Shown here one piece after another: positions 11,817-22,915 of a stretch of 64,000 bases of DNA. This DNA comes from Cotesia glomerata (taxonomy: Eukaryota; Arthropoda; Insecta; Hymenoptera; Braconidae). The stretch lies in the NCBI RefSeq assembly GCF_020080835.1, contig NC_058159.1:3286001-3350000 (forward strand), given 5' to 3'. The translations under genes were made by a program, and so were the position numbers. Position 1 is the first letter of the stretch; each line of letters opens with the position of its first letter. The notes beneath the pieces were generated by a model that ran no database searches, was not told the DNA's origin, and saw only the letters and a program-made list of their open reading frames with translations.

Positions 11817-11970
11817 CAAAAAAAAAAATTAATTTGAATTAAGAGAAAAATTCTTGAACCAAGAAAATAATTTTGAAAAGTTTTTTAGTTTAAGAATTTT
11901 TCCACTCTAATCAAGAAGATAAATTTCTTCAAAATTATTTACTTGATTAAAGTAAATTTTTTTTTCTGTG
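11817..11970. mobile_element. Small CACTGAAA/CACAGAAA-type MITE (154 bp)
   Basis: The interior AAGAGAAAAATTCTTGAACC and the right end TTTTTTTTTCTGTG match the outer element at 17497-17973. The left terminus is degenerate (TACAAAAAAA instead of TACACTGAAA). It serves as an approximate unfilled homologue of the 17.5-kb copy, which carries an inserted second element. Confidence 0.6.
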
Positions 11971-12700
11971 TGGAGATTTCTATAACCACAATAATACCAG
12001 CTATATAATTATAATTATAACAACATAAATGCGATGTTCAGAGAATAGAAGAAGGGGAAATAAAAAGAAGAGACGGATATGTGTATTTTGGAATGATCAA
12101 ATAAAGTCGACCGCAATTTCAATTTAAAAGGGTGATGTTGGTAAATTGGTACAGTGTTAAGATAAATAATTTATTCTGTTGTGTTAGATCTGTAGATACC
12201 GATCAAATGATGCTTTAAATCAATGATTTAATATTAATATTAAAATTATAATCACGGACAAATCGACAAGGCCATGTAGATCTTTATCGTGACTGTGAAC
12301 ACGCGTCTAAAAAAGACATTAGATTGAAGATTGTATTTTATTATATTATATACATATGTGTTGTATTACGTTGAGAGTTTCTCTCTGTCTTGTGTGGAAC
12401 GGGTTACGTATATGTTGGGATTTAGATTTAGATTTAGATTTATGAAAGAGGTTTTTATAATTTTGTTATTGTTTATTGTTTAGCTAGTGAAGGGATAAGT
12501 GGAATTTTTTTAATAGATAAATTTTTATGAAAAATTTTATGTGAAAGTGATTTAAAAATAAAACAATAATAATAATTTTTTAAAAATAAGTAATTTATAA
12601 TACGAAAAAACCTATAATTATATTTTTCCACAATTTACTTAATTCCCCGTCATTAAAATCCGACTTTAAATTACTATTTTTCCGAGTAGGCCCTAAAATT
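11971..12700. other. Mixed non-coding DNA with a short TTTAGA repeat
   Basis: Bases 12419-12441 carry about four copies of the hexamer TTTAGA. Otherwise the sequence is mixed to AT-rich with no recognisable gene. Confidence 0.35.
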
Positions 12701-13330
12701 TTTAATATTTTGAAATAGAGAGATCATCACAAGACACCCCGACAGAACTTGAAACTAAATTTTTTCATTGACGTCCTCTATTATTAATTTACTCTAATGT
12801 TTTGAGTGAAGTTCCGTTCTGGGATAATTAAGGCAAGAAAACTAGTGTTTTCTCGAGAGATGGTACGGATGAACGTTGACGAGAGACGACAGAGCTGATG
12901 AGACATGAGTATGAGAATCTACCTGAGAAGGACCGTGAGAGATGAGAAGCGGCCTTAGATAGAGTCCCGTGCTTGTGAAAATAATAAAAATAAAGAACAA
13001 TAAGACCAGCTGAGGTAAAGTGAGTCCCATTCTCCTACCCCGTGCCGGTACGGCATCGATGAGGATGAGACGCGATGGACAAATGGTCCGTCGACTTTGA
13101 ATAATCGATCTGCCACAATGGAAATGGACCGACTCGGAGCTAAAAAATAAGAAATGAAGCTCTTATTGTTTATCCTCCGATCAGTCTTTCGTATTTTGTA
13201 TTTAAGTAAAAGTAAAATTTATTTTCTTTCGATTTTTGGACCGCAAATAATTGCCAGGTAGTCGAGTGCCGAATTGTCGAGGTGCAGAGCCATTTCATGG
13301 GAAAATAGTTTAATTGCAGGGTAATTTATA
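12701..13330. other. Unique GC-richer island
   Basis: Composition is balanced, with CpG-containing words near 13040-13110. The minus-strand frame 12842-13030 (62 codons) has a hydrophobic stretch but no recognised family. It is a possible regulatory island by composition only. Confidence 0.3.
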
Positions 13331-13520
13331 TTTATCTGTCTCATTTTTTGTTTCTCTCTTTTTTTTTTTATTCATTTCTTTCTTATTTTACAGCATTTGT
13401 GTTACTGGTCATTAAAAAAAAAAAAATTATCCAATTAAGATAGCGTGTAAAGGAATATAATTGCGCTAGGACCAATTATATCATTGGATAATAATTTAAA
13501 AACACAGGCAGGCCTGCGTG
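13331..13520. other. Short AT-rich segment with an imperfect inverted pair
   Basis: TTATCCAATTAAGATA near 13426 and ATATCATTGGATAATAAT near 13477 form an imperfect inverted pair (TTATCCAAT / ATTGGATAA, nine complementary bases). It could be a small foldback element. No target duplication is evident. Confidence 0.35.
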
Positions 13521-14391
13521 GTAAATAGTATTACTTTTTTTCCCATGAGTTATGGCCGTAAATGACCACAGGATTTTTTTGTTGTCCAAAAACAAAACGC
13601 TAAAAGTAAAAAGTAGTTTCCCATAGAAACCTTGCCTAGGCGCAAATTAAAAAACACTAGCGAGTTAAAAACTAAACGGAATAACAACAAGCTGAGAGAA
13701 GATAGAAAATAAAACAAAGGGAGATAAAAAATATATGCAGGCGTGCTCTAAAAGCCAATCAAAGAATGACAGTCTTGGGACCGGGATCCGCCTTGTAACC
13801 TTCAAAGGACTCTTGCCAGAGGGCTGACTAGGTCGTCTGTAGTCTTCTGTATAATATATATGGTAAACCACCTCCATACATATGGATATATTATACATAT
13901 ATTCTCGTACTGTACGCTCGTATCTCGCACAGTATCGTGTTGTACCTCTATAGGCTATACTACTCCATATTGATGAGTGACCTACCAACCGGATCCCGGC
14001 CAAACGCAATTCTTTTACTCTCTTACGAAAATCAATCTAACTATTGTTGTATATCTTGGGCTTCTTTAACTAACTGTTTTATTGTTGTTACGAAAATTTA
14101 TTTCTTAATCGTCTAACTTTGTTTTTAAATCGATATGTTAGATTCAATAGTGATAAAGATTAACAAATTAACTATTACTAAATATATTAAATTGGATTTT
14201 TTTCTATTTTCTATCTTGAAAAATGTAAAATTTTTGGATTATAAATTATTATTATTATTTATTGCAGGTATTTTATTTTTATTTATATTAGACAATAAAA
14301 ATAAATTTTCAACTTTTAATTGTTAGAAAAAATTATCTTTCTTCTAAAAAAAAAAAATTTTACTTTTGTGTAATTTAAAAAAAATTTTTTG
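13521..14391. other. Unique island (13521-14030), then AT-rich DNA with a weak AG|GT site
   Basis: Bases 13521-14030 are balanced and single-copy looking. A 114-codon minus-strand frame (13665-14009) has no recognisable domain and starts at a non-canonical position, so I do not call a gene. ATTATTATTTATTGCAG|GTATTT at 14247-14269 is an acceptor directly followed by a poor donor. I rate it below the site at 48416. Confidence 0.35.
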
Positions 14392-14393
14392 TA

Positions 14394-14825
14394 CACAGAA
14401 AGAACAAGATGACACTGGATATCATCCTAGATTATACTCAGTGATTTCTGTGGTGAAAAAAAATTTCAGATAGTAGCTAGTATAATCCAGATTGTACTGA
14501 GTGATATCTAGATTATACTCATTGTAATCTCCCATTTCACCCAGTAATATCTCTGATTATACCGCGAGAGATTACACTGGATATAATCCGAGATAGTGTC
14601 CTGTATAATTTGGATTATACTAAGTAGAATCTTGGATTATACCCAATGATATATCCGGCATTTTTTTTCTAACGCCTGCGTACTTAGCATTATCATATCT
14701 ATTATGTATTTTAGATATTAGGATGGTCAAACATTGTTTCAAATACTTTCTGAAACTTTTTTTTACCACAGACATCACTGAGTATAATCTGGGATGATAT
14801 TCAGTGTCGTCTTGTTCTTGCCGTG
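14394..14825. mobile_element. 432-bp MITE with internal ~22-bp repeats
   Basis: The ends CACAGAAAGAACAAGATGAC and CACGGCAAGAACAAGACGAC (complement of the right end) form inverted repeats of about 34 bp with roughly four mismatches. TA is on both sides (14392-14393 and 14826-14827). The interior between 14430 and 14650 repeats a ~20-23-base theme, GATTATACTCAGTGATATCT, about nine times with variation and in both orientations. No coding frame. Confidence 0.8.
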
Positions 14826-14827
14826 TA

Positions 14828-15170
14828 ACTTGTTATAAATTATTTGTGGTCTTTTAATTTACCCTTAAGTTTAAAAATTCCTTAAAAATCATGATCAGTA
14901 ATTAAAGAATAATTTTTTTATTTCTTATTATTATAAAAAAAGAATTTAAAATTTTTAATTTTAATTAAATTACCATTGCTTTATTTTTTACTTTTAAATT
15001 ACATTTATGTTTTTTTTTTTAATTCTAAAATTATTATTATTAAAATAATCCCTATTATTATTACTAATTAATTTTTTAATTTTATTAATATTATTTATAA
15101 TGGCAATAATAATAATAATAAATAAAAAGAAACTTCATTACCATCTGTCAACATTGATAGAACCCCAATA
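14828..15170. other. AT-rich spacer with (AAT)n
   Basis: Contains short AAT/ATT runs around 15040 and 15103-15122. Nothing else was recognised. Confidence 0.4.
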
Positions 15171-15780
15171 CTAATACAAACACATATAAGCTGCGTCATC
15201 GGTCCGGATTTCTCGACAATCCGCGATGTCATCGCTCGACGATAGTAGCGATCCGTAACGTCTACGTCATCATCATCATCCTAGTACATACCCAGCATAC
15301 ATATACTCTCTCCTCGATATACATTTCCTTTGTCTAGGCGTATCGTGTCATCGTTCGCGGGCGTGACGGAAGTTCGAAGTAAAATATTGGTAAACTAATA
15401 CTTAATACTTGAACGATCTCTAACGTAATCCACTGCACTATCCGCTGGGTACTGGATGGGAGCTTCATCATTTCATCAATGACAAAGAAAAGAGCTCCAT
15501 CCCATATGTATCTATCCGGAGTACATTGTATGTATAAATATCTACTACTCACTCACATGTGGCTCCGCGAAGTAATAACAGCATATATGGAGGAAAATGA
15601 GAAAAAAAAATTTAAAAAAAAAAATACTGAAGAGAGAACGTAAAGAATGAGGGTCGTGTCGCTGAAATCAAAGTCTGCAATAAATCGCGTGATAGAGACA
15701 CAAAGGATACTCTGTCTGCACTTATTCGCAATCCCCGAGAAAGAAAATTCAGATTCAAATTATATTTAAATTACAATTAT
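15171..15780. other. Unique GC-richer island
   Basis: The segment is balanced and CpG-rich relative to the flanks (15190-15260 and 15340-15450), without repeat similarity here. The minus-strand 72-codon frame 15334-15552 is not recognisable. It is a regulatory candidate by composition only. Confidence 0.3.
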
Positions 15781-16480
15781 CCATCCACCATATACATATT
15801 TCATCTTTCATCTCCTGACTGAAAAATCTCAGGAAAATTTAATGACATCAATTCGCTTTTTAATTGTCCTTGAGCTCAATAATTTTTTATTTTTCGTCAA
15901 ACAATAACACATTTATGGAGTCGATGATTTTTAAGTGATTTTATTCATATGAAGAAAAATTCACTTTGAGATAGATTTTACTTATATTAAATAAAAAATG
16001 ATGAATTCTTTATTTTTTTTTAATTAAAAAAAAAAGTTATTTGTTTTAAAATTGCAAAATTAGTGATTAAAAATTAAGAAAATTGCTAATATAAATTTTT
16101 TGCCTAGATTGATAATAAAAATAAGTTTTAATATTTAAATAAAATTACAACAATATTTTTTTTCTACAATTAGAATTTTTTGGTAAATTCTCTGGATAAA
16201 GTAATTACTTTTATTTAATTAAATGTAAAAATTTATCAACAAGATTAGAAAAAAATTAATTTTTATGAAAATTTGTACTTTAGATAAATTGACAATTTTT
16301 TATTATTTTCTACTTTGAAAAATTCATGATTAAGTTCAAATTTTTATGTAATTTAAAACCATAAATAATTAAAATCCGTTAATTAATAAATGCAAATATT
16401 AATAGTATTTATCAATAAAAATATTGTCGTTAATAAATTTTCATTATTAAATATAATTGATAATAATCAATGAACATACG
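15781..16480. other. AT-rich spacer
   Basis: About 700 bases of very AT-rich DNA. I see no defined repeat ends or genes. Confidence 0.4.
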
Positions 16481-16810
16481 TGGGTACCCTCAACTCATAA
16501 AATAAACAAACTGCAGCAGTTCATACAGATGAGTAGCATTAAAATTTTTTTACACATGGGACTTTGGCACGCAAATGCTCACTCGCATTAAAATTGAAGC
16601 TGGAATCTCTTCGGCTTTAGAGTTTATCAGCCGGCGGGGTTATCAACTAAAGACAAAACTAACGGCATGTTCCCGTACGATCGTCAACCGGCTGTCGTGT
16701 CATCGTTTATCGTTTTATGACCAGCTAATTAGCGTCCCCGGGGTTTATTAGCCCGTTAGTGCACTCACCGCCTCACGGAATGTAATGTCTCATCTCTTCT
16801 ACATCTCAAC
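16481..16810. other. GC-richer island with clustered homeodomain/Hox-like words
   Basis: This island has TTTATCAGCC (16623), TTTATCGTTTTATGACC (about 16706), CTAATTAGC (about 16724) and TTTATTAGCCC (about 16744) within 130 bases. It lies next to GC-rich words such as CGTCCCCGGGG. The clustering suggests a developmental enhancer, but this is inference from short words. Confidence 0.35.
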
Positions 16811-17030
16811 CGTTTGTCCATATATATACTACCTACATCACACAAATGTAAATATAAATATAAATCTGTAATTAACAAAAGTAAGACTCGGCATTCTACA
16901 TTATAAACCGTACGCATTTCATAAAATTCATTTAATGGCCAGTCTGAATAAAATAATGAAGCCTTAATTTAAATTACGTCGTTAAACATTACCTTGTTTT
17001 TCTTTCTCTTCATTATCCATGAAAAAATCT
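16811..17030. other. Mixed spacer
   Basis: Short AT-rich and mixed sequence. Nothing recognised. Confidence 0.35.
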
Positions 17031-17494
17031 TATGATATGGCCGATTTTCATGTCAAGTCATATCAAACCTCATGTGGTTGTATGAAACAACATTAGTCTC
17101 CACATAAAATTAAAATGTAAATTTTTTAGAAAAAACGAAGTTGATTTAGTAATTAATCAAACTAAAAATCAATGAAAGATATGCAAAAAAAAATTACATT
17201 TTATTTTAGAATTTATGACCTCAAAATTGATTATTGTCAGATTTTTAGCAAAACTTTTGATAAAAAGGATTCAGGAGATATTAAATTATTTCAAGCGATA
17301 TTAAACCAACAATATCCTGATGTGGGATTCTCACATCATGTATAGGCATGAAAAAATATATCAAGAGTTATAAACCAATATTTCGAGTCCCATTAGGCCA
17401 ATAATGTCTTGAAAGGTTCATATTTGACCTAATATAGCCTGATATTTCGAAATGTGGCTTGATATAGTCAATTTTCATATCATATATGGTCATA
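17031..17494. repeat. Degenerate CATATCAAGCC / GGCCGATATG array, interrupted
   Basis: Words such as TGATATGGCCGATTTTCATG, CAAGTCATATCAAACCTCAT, TTGATATAGTCAATTTTCAT and ATATATGGTCATATA recur at short intervals, with an AT-rich gap at about 17110-17260. The array resumes at 17976, after the MITE inserted at 17497. Confidence 0.55.
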
Positions 17495-17496
17495 TA

Positions 17497-17973
17497 CACT
17501 GAAAAAATAATTAACTTGATTCAAGAGAAAAATTCTTGAACCAAGAATATAATTTTGAAGAGGGTAATTATTTTGAATCAAGACGAAAAATTCTTGAACA
17601 CTGATAGAAGGATTTGTTTATAGTTAAAAAATATTTGTTAATATTTCACAAATCATTTATTAGATACCATTTTTTAGTCCTTAACAAATATTTAGTAGCA
17701 TTTAAAAAAATTTTTTAATATTTTATAAATGAATATCAGATTTATTAAATACAAACAAATCATTTTAAATACAAAGAAATATTTGTTTAATACTAAAAAG
17801 TGGTCTCTAATTAATGATTTGTTAACTATTAACAAATATTTTTTAATACAAATAAATCATTCTATCAGTGAATCAAGTAAAATTTCTTTAAATCAAGAAT
17901 TTTTTTACTAAAATCAAAAATATTAAGCTCTTCAAAATTATATACTTGATTCAAGAACATTTTTTTTTCTGTG
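17497..17973. mobile_element. Outer CACTGAAA-type MITE inserted in the ATATGG array
   Basis: It begins CACTGAAAAAATAATTAACT and ends CATTTTTTTTTCTGTG. TA is on both sides (17495-17496 and 17974-17975). The flanks join into CATATATGGTCATATATGG-type array sequence, so the pre-insertion site is clear. Without the inner element (17599-17870) it would be about 205 bp and is homologous to 11817-11970. No coding capacity. Confidence 0.75.
17599..17870. mobile_element. Inner 272-bp element with CACTGATAGAA ends
   Basis: CACTGATAGAAGGATTTG on the left is mirrored by AAATCATTCTATCAGTG on the right. The interior is AT-rich with ACAAATATTT / AAATCATTTATTAG words. The same right end (TTTCTATCAGTG) closes the block at 34213. 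Its superfamily is not assigned. The 60-codon frame inside (17729-17911) is chance. Confidence 0.65.
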
Positions 17974-17975
17974 TA

Positions 17976-18143
17976 TGGATATATCAAAAACTACACATGT
18001 ATATCTTCATATCAAGCCAACAATATTCTAATATTACTTGATGCCGCCAATTTTCATAGAATATCAAACCATAAAGGCAACAAATGGACATATTAGAAGG
18101 CTATCTTGTACTTAAAAACTAAATTTTTCTACTTATAAGTACT
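17976..18143. repeat. Continuation of the degenerate array, then spacer
   Basis: GGATATATCAAAAACTACAC, CATATCAAGCCAACAATATT and TAGAATATCAAACCATAAAG continue the array seen before 17495. Confidence 0.45.
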
Positions 18144-18222
18144 CTGTACATGTATTATTAACCCTGTAAGTGGCTCTGGCTGTTAGGTTTGATTTTCAAT
18201 AAATAAATAAATAAATAAATAT
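18144..18222 (+). mobile_element. 3' end of a non-LTR retrotransposon with AAAT-repeat tail
   Basis: CCCTGTAAGTGGCTCTGGCT then GTTAGGTTTGATTTTC leads into a tandem AATA tail ending near 18222. The complement of 25262-25340 has the same order (CCCTGTTATTGGCC, TTGGCTGTTGGGTTG, then an AAAT tail). Two truncated copies of one LINE-like family on opposite strands are the best reading. No reverse transcriptase is present. Confidence 0.6.
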
Positions 18223-18400
18223 CAAATTATCTTAATGATCATAAATAGATACATCGGACCATGTCAAAAAATTTTTTAACGAATCTTTATCAAACTCTTC
18301 ACCACCAAAATTACTTCCAAAAGTGAAAACTCAAAATAATAAATAATGATAATAATAACACCTGATGACATTTTGAAGCTTTAAATTTTAAATATTTAAG
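18223..18400. other. AT-rich spacer
   Basis: Nothing recognised. Confidence 0.35.
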
Positions 18401-19035
18401 ATTCCTGATCTCATATGTGAACCAACTCATTCTCTGCTCCGACGATTGATCTCCGTCCACTAATCATTCCATCATTTTTCTCGAGACAAAGGACGCGTCG
18501 GATAAATAAAAAATTCCTCTCTACAGCAGATATATTTATATAAAATAAAATAAATCTAAATGCCGAGAAGAAGACGGAGGAATCATCTGACATAATATTC
18601 CGTCACAATTGTACGCTCGGTTTAAAAAAGGTAATTTCTTATAAGTTATAATCCACAGGGACAATGGCCCGGTGATTGTAGTGAGGAATAAACACCTATG
18701 TAGATAGATTGTAGCAGTGTAGGAGAGAAGCTGCCCGGATGACGAATCTCTGGCCTCACCTCGTGAAAGTCACAACAGTGTTTGTTACCACTCGGTTATA
18801 CATTATACATGTTATATTAGATATGACGACTATGCTTATGATTATCATTATAATTATTTTTATTTTTTTTTATTGTTGTTACTGTGATTATTATTACAGT
18901 GATTTCTCATCATAATTCAACGCGTCTCTTGACGCCAGCAGCCACCAGCCTTCCATCAAGTTTCATAAACTAATGTTGGCTCATCAAACGCCGGGACTTC
19001 TTAACTTATATTCCATATAATACAATATACTACAC
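18401..19035. other. Unique GC-richer island
   Basis: Balanced sequence with no repeat similarity in the window. The 60-codon minus-strand frame is not recognisable. A short AT-rich patch lies at 18835-18900. Confidence 0.3.
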
Positions 19036-19620
19036 ACTACATATGTGGACGTACATATATATTTATAAGAGTATGGATAGTGACCCTCAAAACACCGCAT
19101 TTGTTATGCTGTCGAGATTTTTTACCTTTTTCTAGTCCGTTCCCACTCTTACATTTATTATTAAAAATATATGTATATATATATAGTAGTGGTAGGATGC
19201 ACTGAAGAACTCTAAAACGGACCGAGAGGCCAAAAGAACAGACTAAAAAAAGTTCAGATAAATCAAAACTAACCAGCCTCCTTATCCTTGTATTCCTCAA
19301 GTGAAGACCCCTCGTATCAATTCACATCACGGCTATATATAAATATATAAATATATATACTATGTATGACAAGTGGGACTTGGGTCTAACCCCAAATTAC
19401 TGAAATTATTTCTAAAAAATTATATACGTACAAAGTATATGAAAGTTTTTTTTTTTTACTGATAATTATGTAAGTTAAAATATGTTAACTGTTTTTTCAT
19501 TGATCATAAAATTAAGTAAAATAATTGACCTGTTTTTCGAGTAATTATGATAAAAAACTTTTAAAAAAGAATTACTGTAATCAAATAATAAAGGAGAGGA
19601 CAGTTTCAAATATCGTTTCA
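19036..19620. other. Mixed to AT-rich spacer with TATATA runs
   Basis: TATATATATATAT-like runs occur near 19170 and 19335-19365. The 87-codon minus-strand frame 19037-19300 shows no domain that I know. Confidence 0.35.
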
Positions 19621-20100
19621 AAGATGGTATGGGAGGACCAGCGTCCGGTGCGTAATTACAAAGAAGTGCAGAAGGCTCAGAAGACGTTACGCGCGAGCGG
19701 CGTCACATCTACAATTAATTATTGAAATTTTATTGGCCGAGCGAGAGAATAAAGACTCTTAGGCAGGCTCCACGGCCTATCCAGTAGCAATTTATTCAGC
19801 TTTAACACTAAGTGCCAAGTGCATTGAAAAACCGACACACCGTAATCTGCATTAATTTGAATAAATAACCGATCAATAACGGATAATAAGCCAACCCTGC
19901 TATCTTTCAATGATAAAATCCTTTAGAAAATGGATTGACTATTAAATGGTAACTATGTACTCACTTAGAGTGAGAGATGTGGGTCATACACTCCTGATAG
20001 AAAGATTATCATTTTTACGAACTCTAGAGAGGTAGATAAAATTTCTGATTCGGAAACAAAAGTTTCTATTGCGAGGTAGATGTAATTCGCACCTGTGCGA
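19621..20100. other. Unique balanced segment
   Basis: Bases 19621-19910 and 19940-20100 look single-copy and more balanced than the flanks. Frames of 63-66 codons here have no recognised family. Confidence 0.3.
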
Positions 20101-20383
20101 TTATAAGAGTCATTAAATTTGACTTTTATATAGAATTTTTTATTTTTCTGACGTTATTCTTCTAAGATTGATATTTTTAGAGACACAGACCGTTGAATGT
20201 TTCGTAATATAAAATTTTTTTATATTATTAATATATTATTAAAATTATTAATTGTAATTTTGATATTAATTTATTTATAATTACTAATTATAATTTTTAT
20301 ATTAATTTATTTACAATTAATTTTATTTTTGTTTTAAATGATTTTTTGAAATGATTGTATTATTTTTCTGTCAAACTAGATAC
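20101..20383. repeat. AT-rich spacer with a short tandem duplication
   Basis: ATATTAATTTATTTATAATT near 20263 and ATATTAATTTATTTACAATT near 20300 are two adjacent copies of a ~36-base unit. No gene was recognised. Confidence 0.45.
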
Positions 20384-20413
20384 CTGAGGATGTCGGAATA
20401 AAACCGACGAAAC
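20384..20413 (+). other. Hammerhead-like core, possible Penelope-like element 3' remnant
   Basis: CTGAGGA, then a stem TGTCGG/CCGACG closed over AATAAAA, then GAAAC, reproduces the order CUGANGA - stem II - GAAA of a hammerhead ribozyme. If the first U-G pair forms, the G of GAAA is used in the stem, so the fit is imperfect. I could not define stems I and III. CTGA-hairpin-CGAAAC signatures are known near Penelope-like element ends. Function is unproven. Confidence 0.35.
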
Positions 20414-20880
20414 GTCGTATAACGAATAATTGTGTTAAAATTTATTGATGGTCTTTTCACCTGACCCTTATTACATATTATATCTCAAGACCTGGAGCGT
20501 CTTATTATAAAATTTTTTATTCGATAATTCTTAAAAATTTTTAAGTAGTCTTCAAAACTTCCAACAGATGGCGCATGATAGGTAAATTTTCTCCTTACCA
20601 GAAAGAATAAGTTTAACTTATTTAATTCTAAAAAAAAAAAGCAATTTTTATGATTTTTTTACAAAAGCTTGTCATTATTTTATGAATTAATCAACTATTC
20701 AATTAATTTTAAATTGGTAAAACAATTTAATTGAGGTTTAAATTTTTCATAAAATAAAAAATATGAAAATTTTCATTATCAAAAAATTTTTTCACGGCTC
20801 CATTTGTCAAAAATAAGTCAAATAATTTCCAAAATAATTATTGAACCTAAATGTTTTTTTTCCTTTATTAGTATTACTGT
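20414..20880. other. AT-rich spacer with an ACAGATGGCGCATGA word
   Basis: CCAACAGATGGCGCATGATA at 20562 resembles CTACAGGTGGCGCACGGTCG near 37587. Each is followed by AT-rich DNA, possibly two decayed copies of one element. Ends are not definable. Confidence 0.3.
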
Positions 20881-21540
20881 CGATCCATCCATAACAGCTC
20901 GGAATTTCTCGTTAGTCAGCGTCATTTTTTTCTCATGAAGCCGGGCTCATCCCAAGCCCGGTGTCTTTGGGCGAAAACCAATTTGCCCATCAGAAGACCG
21001 GCAATAATCTTGCGCTCGGGTTGCTCGTTTTTCAGCGTAAACGGTCATTGGATAACCCTCTTGTCCTCGATGATCGCTTTGGGAATCCGACTCCCGGGTA
21101 CTTACAGCCTAAATTGAAAAAACACAGATCCCCGGCTGACGAGCGATCAGCTTCTTGATTCTTCATTTGCCTGCGACTCGCGCGAAAAAAGAACAAAATG
21201 AAAGAGGGCAAACCAATTGGAATGAGATAAGTCGGCGATAAGTTTCATCAGTCCGTGGTACGGGGCGCTGGATGATGATGAATAACAATAATAATGATAA
21301 TAAGGATAAGAACTGAGGGGAGTAGAACGGGGACGGCTTCTATATTATAACCAGCCACCCGAACGTGAACGAGAACGCGAACGCGAACGTGTTGTAATCT
21401 TCTCGAGACAATAGCGGGCCCTCTGGAGACGATTGGCCGGCGAGTTGAGAGTTGGATCTCAAGGTTCTGGCTCCTGCAAAAAGACCAGGGGCCGATAATA
21501 GGTTGACGTTCGTTGTCGTTCGCCATATTGATGCTTGCTC
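20881..21540. other. GC-richer island with a CCGGGCT hairpin
   Basis: Perfect 7-bp stem CCGGGCT (20941-20947) / AGCCCGG (20955-20961) with a 7-base loop. A CGAACG-type hexamer run lies at 21359-21391 (GAACGTGAACGAGAACGCG...). The sequence looks single-copy and CpG-containing. Two overlapping 60-65-codon frames near 20935 have no recognised product. It may be regulatory. Confidence 0.35.
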
Positions 21541-21900
21541 ATCATTTTTTTCTTTTTTTGTTTCTTTTTATTCTTTACAATTTTTTTTTCTTCATATGTC
21601 TAGTTTTATTATTTGTTGCTCAATAATTCACCATTAAAAAAATTTATTTTTAAAATATATGTTTTAATATAGAATGTATATTTTTAATCGCCAATTTTTA
21701 TAAAAATATATTTTTTATATTTTCATTTTTAATAAATAATTTTTGGCCAATTTTTATATCTATTTAAAAAGTTGATTAATAAGAATATATTTTTTATAAA
21801 TAATTTATAAATTTTTTATATTTTTTAAATAAATTTTATTTAACTGATACTCCAAAAAAATTCCAAGAACAATTTCATTGAAATTAAATCTGTTACCACG
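21541..21900. repeat. T-rich then TATAAAAAATAT low-complexity block
   Basis: The composition and words match the blocks at 11461-11814 and 26830-27010. Confidence 0.45.
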
Positions 21901-22560
21901 AAAAGTGACATTAAATTCATCCCAAGGTTCATCAGGACATATGATAGGAGGATCTCTCTTCAGTTATAGTTTTAGAGCCCAAATAACGCACGGTGATAAT
22001 AAAAAGGAGCGTGGTGTGATTCACGAGTGTCTTCCAAGAAGCTAGAGGGCTAATTGGCCGAGGATATGAACCCTCTTGGGATGAGGTATCCTCGCGAGGA
22101 TCGAGATACCGAGGAAGACCATAAACTGTCGCCCGATCGAATGTTTGCGACGACCAGCTTGGCATCATCTACATCAGCTTGCCCCGAGCTACTTTTGCCT
22201 CTTGTACATCCACATGTTTAACTGTATAAATGTATAAATATATAAATATATAAATGTATGGATGTGGTACAGGGGTCTAATACCGCGGCGGTTTTACAAG
22301 TCCCCGACACAACGCGCATGAGTCGCCCGGGGCCTTTGGTCCCAACCGCTCAAGAGAGAGACAGAGTACACTGTACGAATTTACATTTAGAAAATATAAT
22401 GAAGCAGCGTGAAGCGACCATTAGTCGTTGGGAGATGACAGACGGTTTCGGACCCCTGCAGGTCCTTTTCACCCTCCTTCCCTTCCTCAAACCCTTCTCC
22501 TTCTACCAGTCCTCATTTATACTCTTTCTCTGTTCTAAAGTCGCTTAAATAATCTAGTAT
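21901..22560. other. Unique GC-richer island
   Basis: Balanced sequence interrupted by a TATAAATGTATAAATATATA run at 22222-22256. A 96-codon frame (22258-22548) ends in a hydrophobic Phe/Leu stretch but has no domain that I recognise, so no gene is called. Confidence 0.35.
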
Positions 22561-22604
22561 TGACAATGATCGTCAGTGTGGATATCAGACATTAATAATT
22601 AGTT

Positions 22605-22915
22605 TTAAAATTCTCTGATATGACCTGATATGGGTCTATGTGGCCATATCAGTCTGATATGGGTATGTGAAGTCATATCAGAGCATATAAAGTCCTGATA
22701 AGCATACATTTGGCTTAATATGATCATATATGACCAAATTAATCTATATATTAGCCCATATGAGGCCGTATTAAGCCAAACGTGTCCTAATTTGGCCTGA
22801 TAAACTTATATATAATTTTATGTGGCCATATATGACTACACAGATCCGTATGAGCCTATATGAAGTCATATGAAGACATATCAAGCCACATATGTCCTAA
22901 TATAGCTCATTTTTA
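22605..22915. repeat. Longest degenerate ATATGGCC / CATATGAAG array
   Basis: About 300 bases are built of words such as GATATGACCTGATATGGGTC, TATGTGGCCATATCAG and GAAGTCATATGAAGACATAT. Spacing in the last part is close to 12 bases. Both orientations occur, so local palindromes are frequent. No terminal inverted repeats or coding frame. Confidence 0.65.

Noticed and set aside
13665..14009. 114-codon minus-strand frame
   Set aside because: No family resemblance, no splice context, ordinary for chance in a 64-kb window.
14247..14269. Acceptor-donor juxtaposition TTGCAG|GTATTT as a recursive splice site
   Set aside because: The donor GTATTT is poor; far weaker than GTAAGT at 48417.
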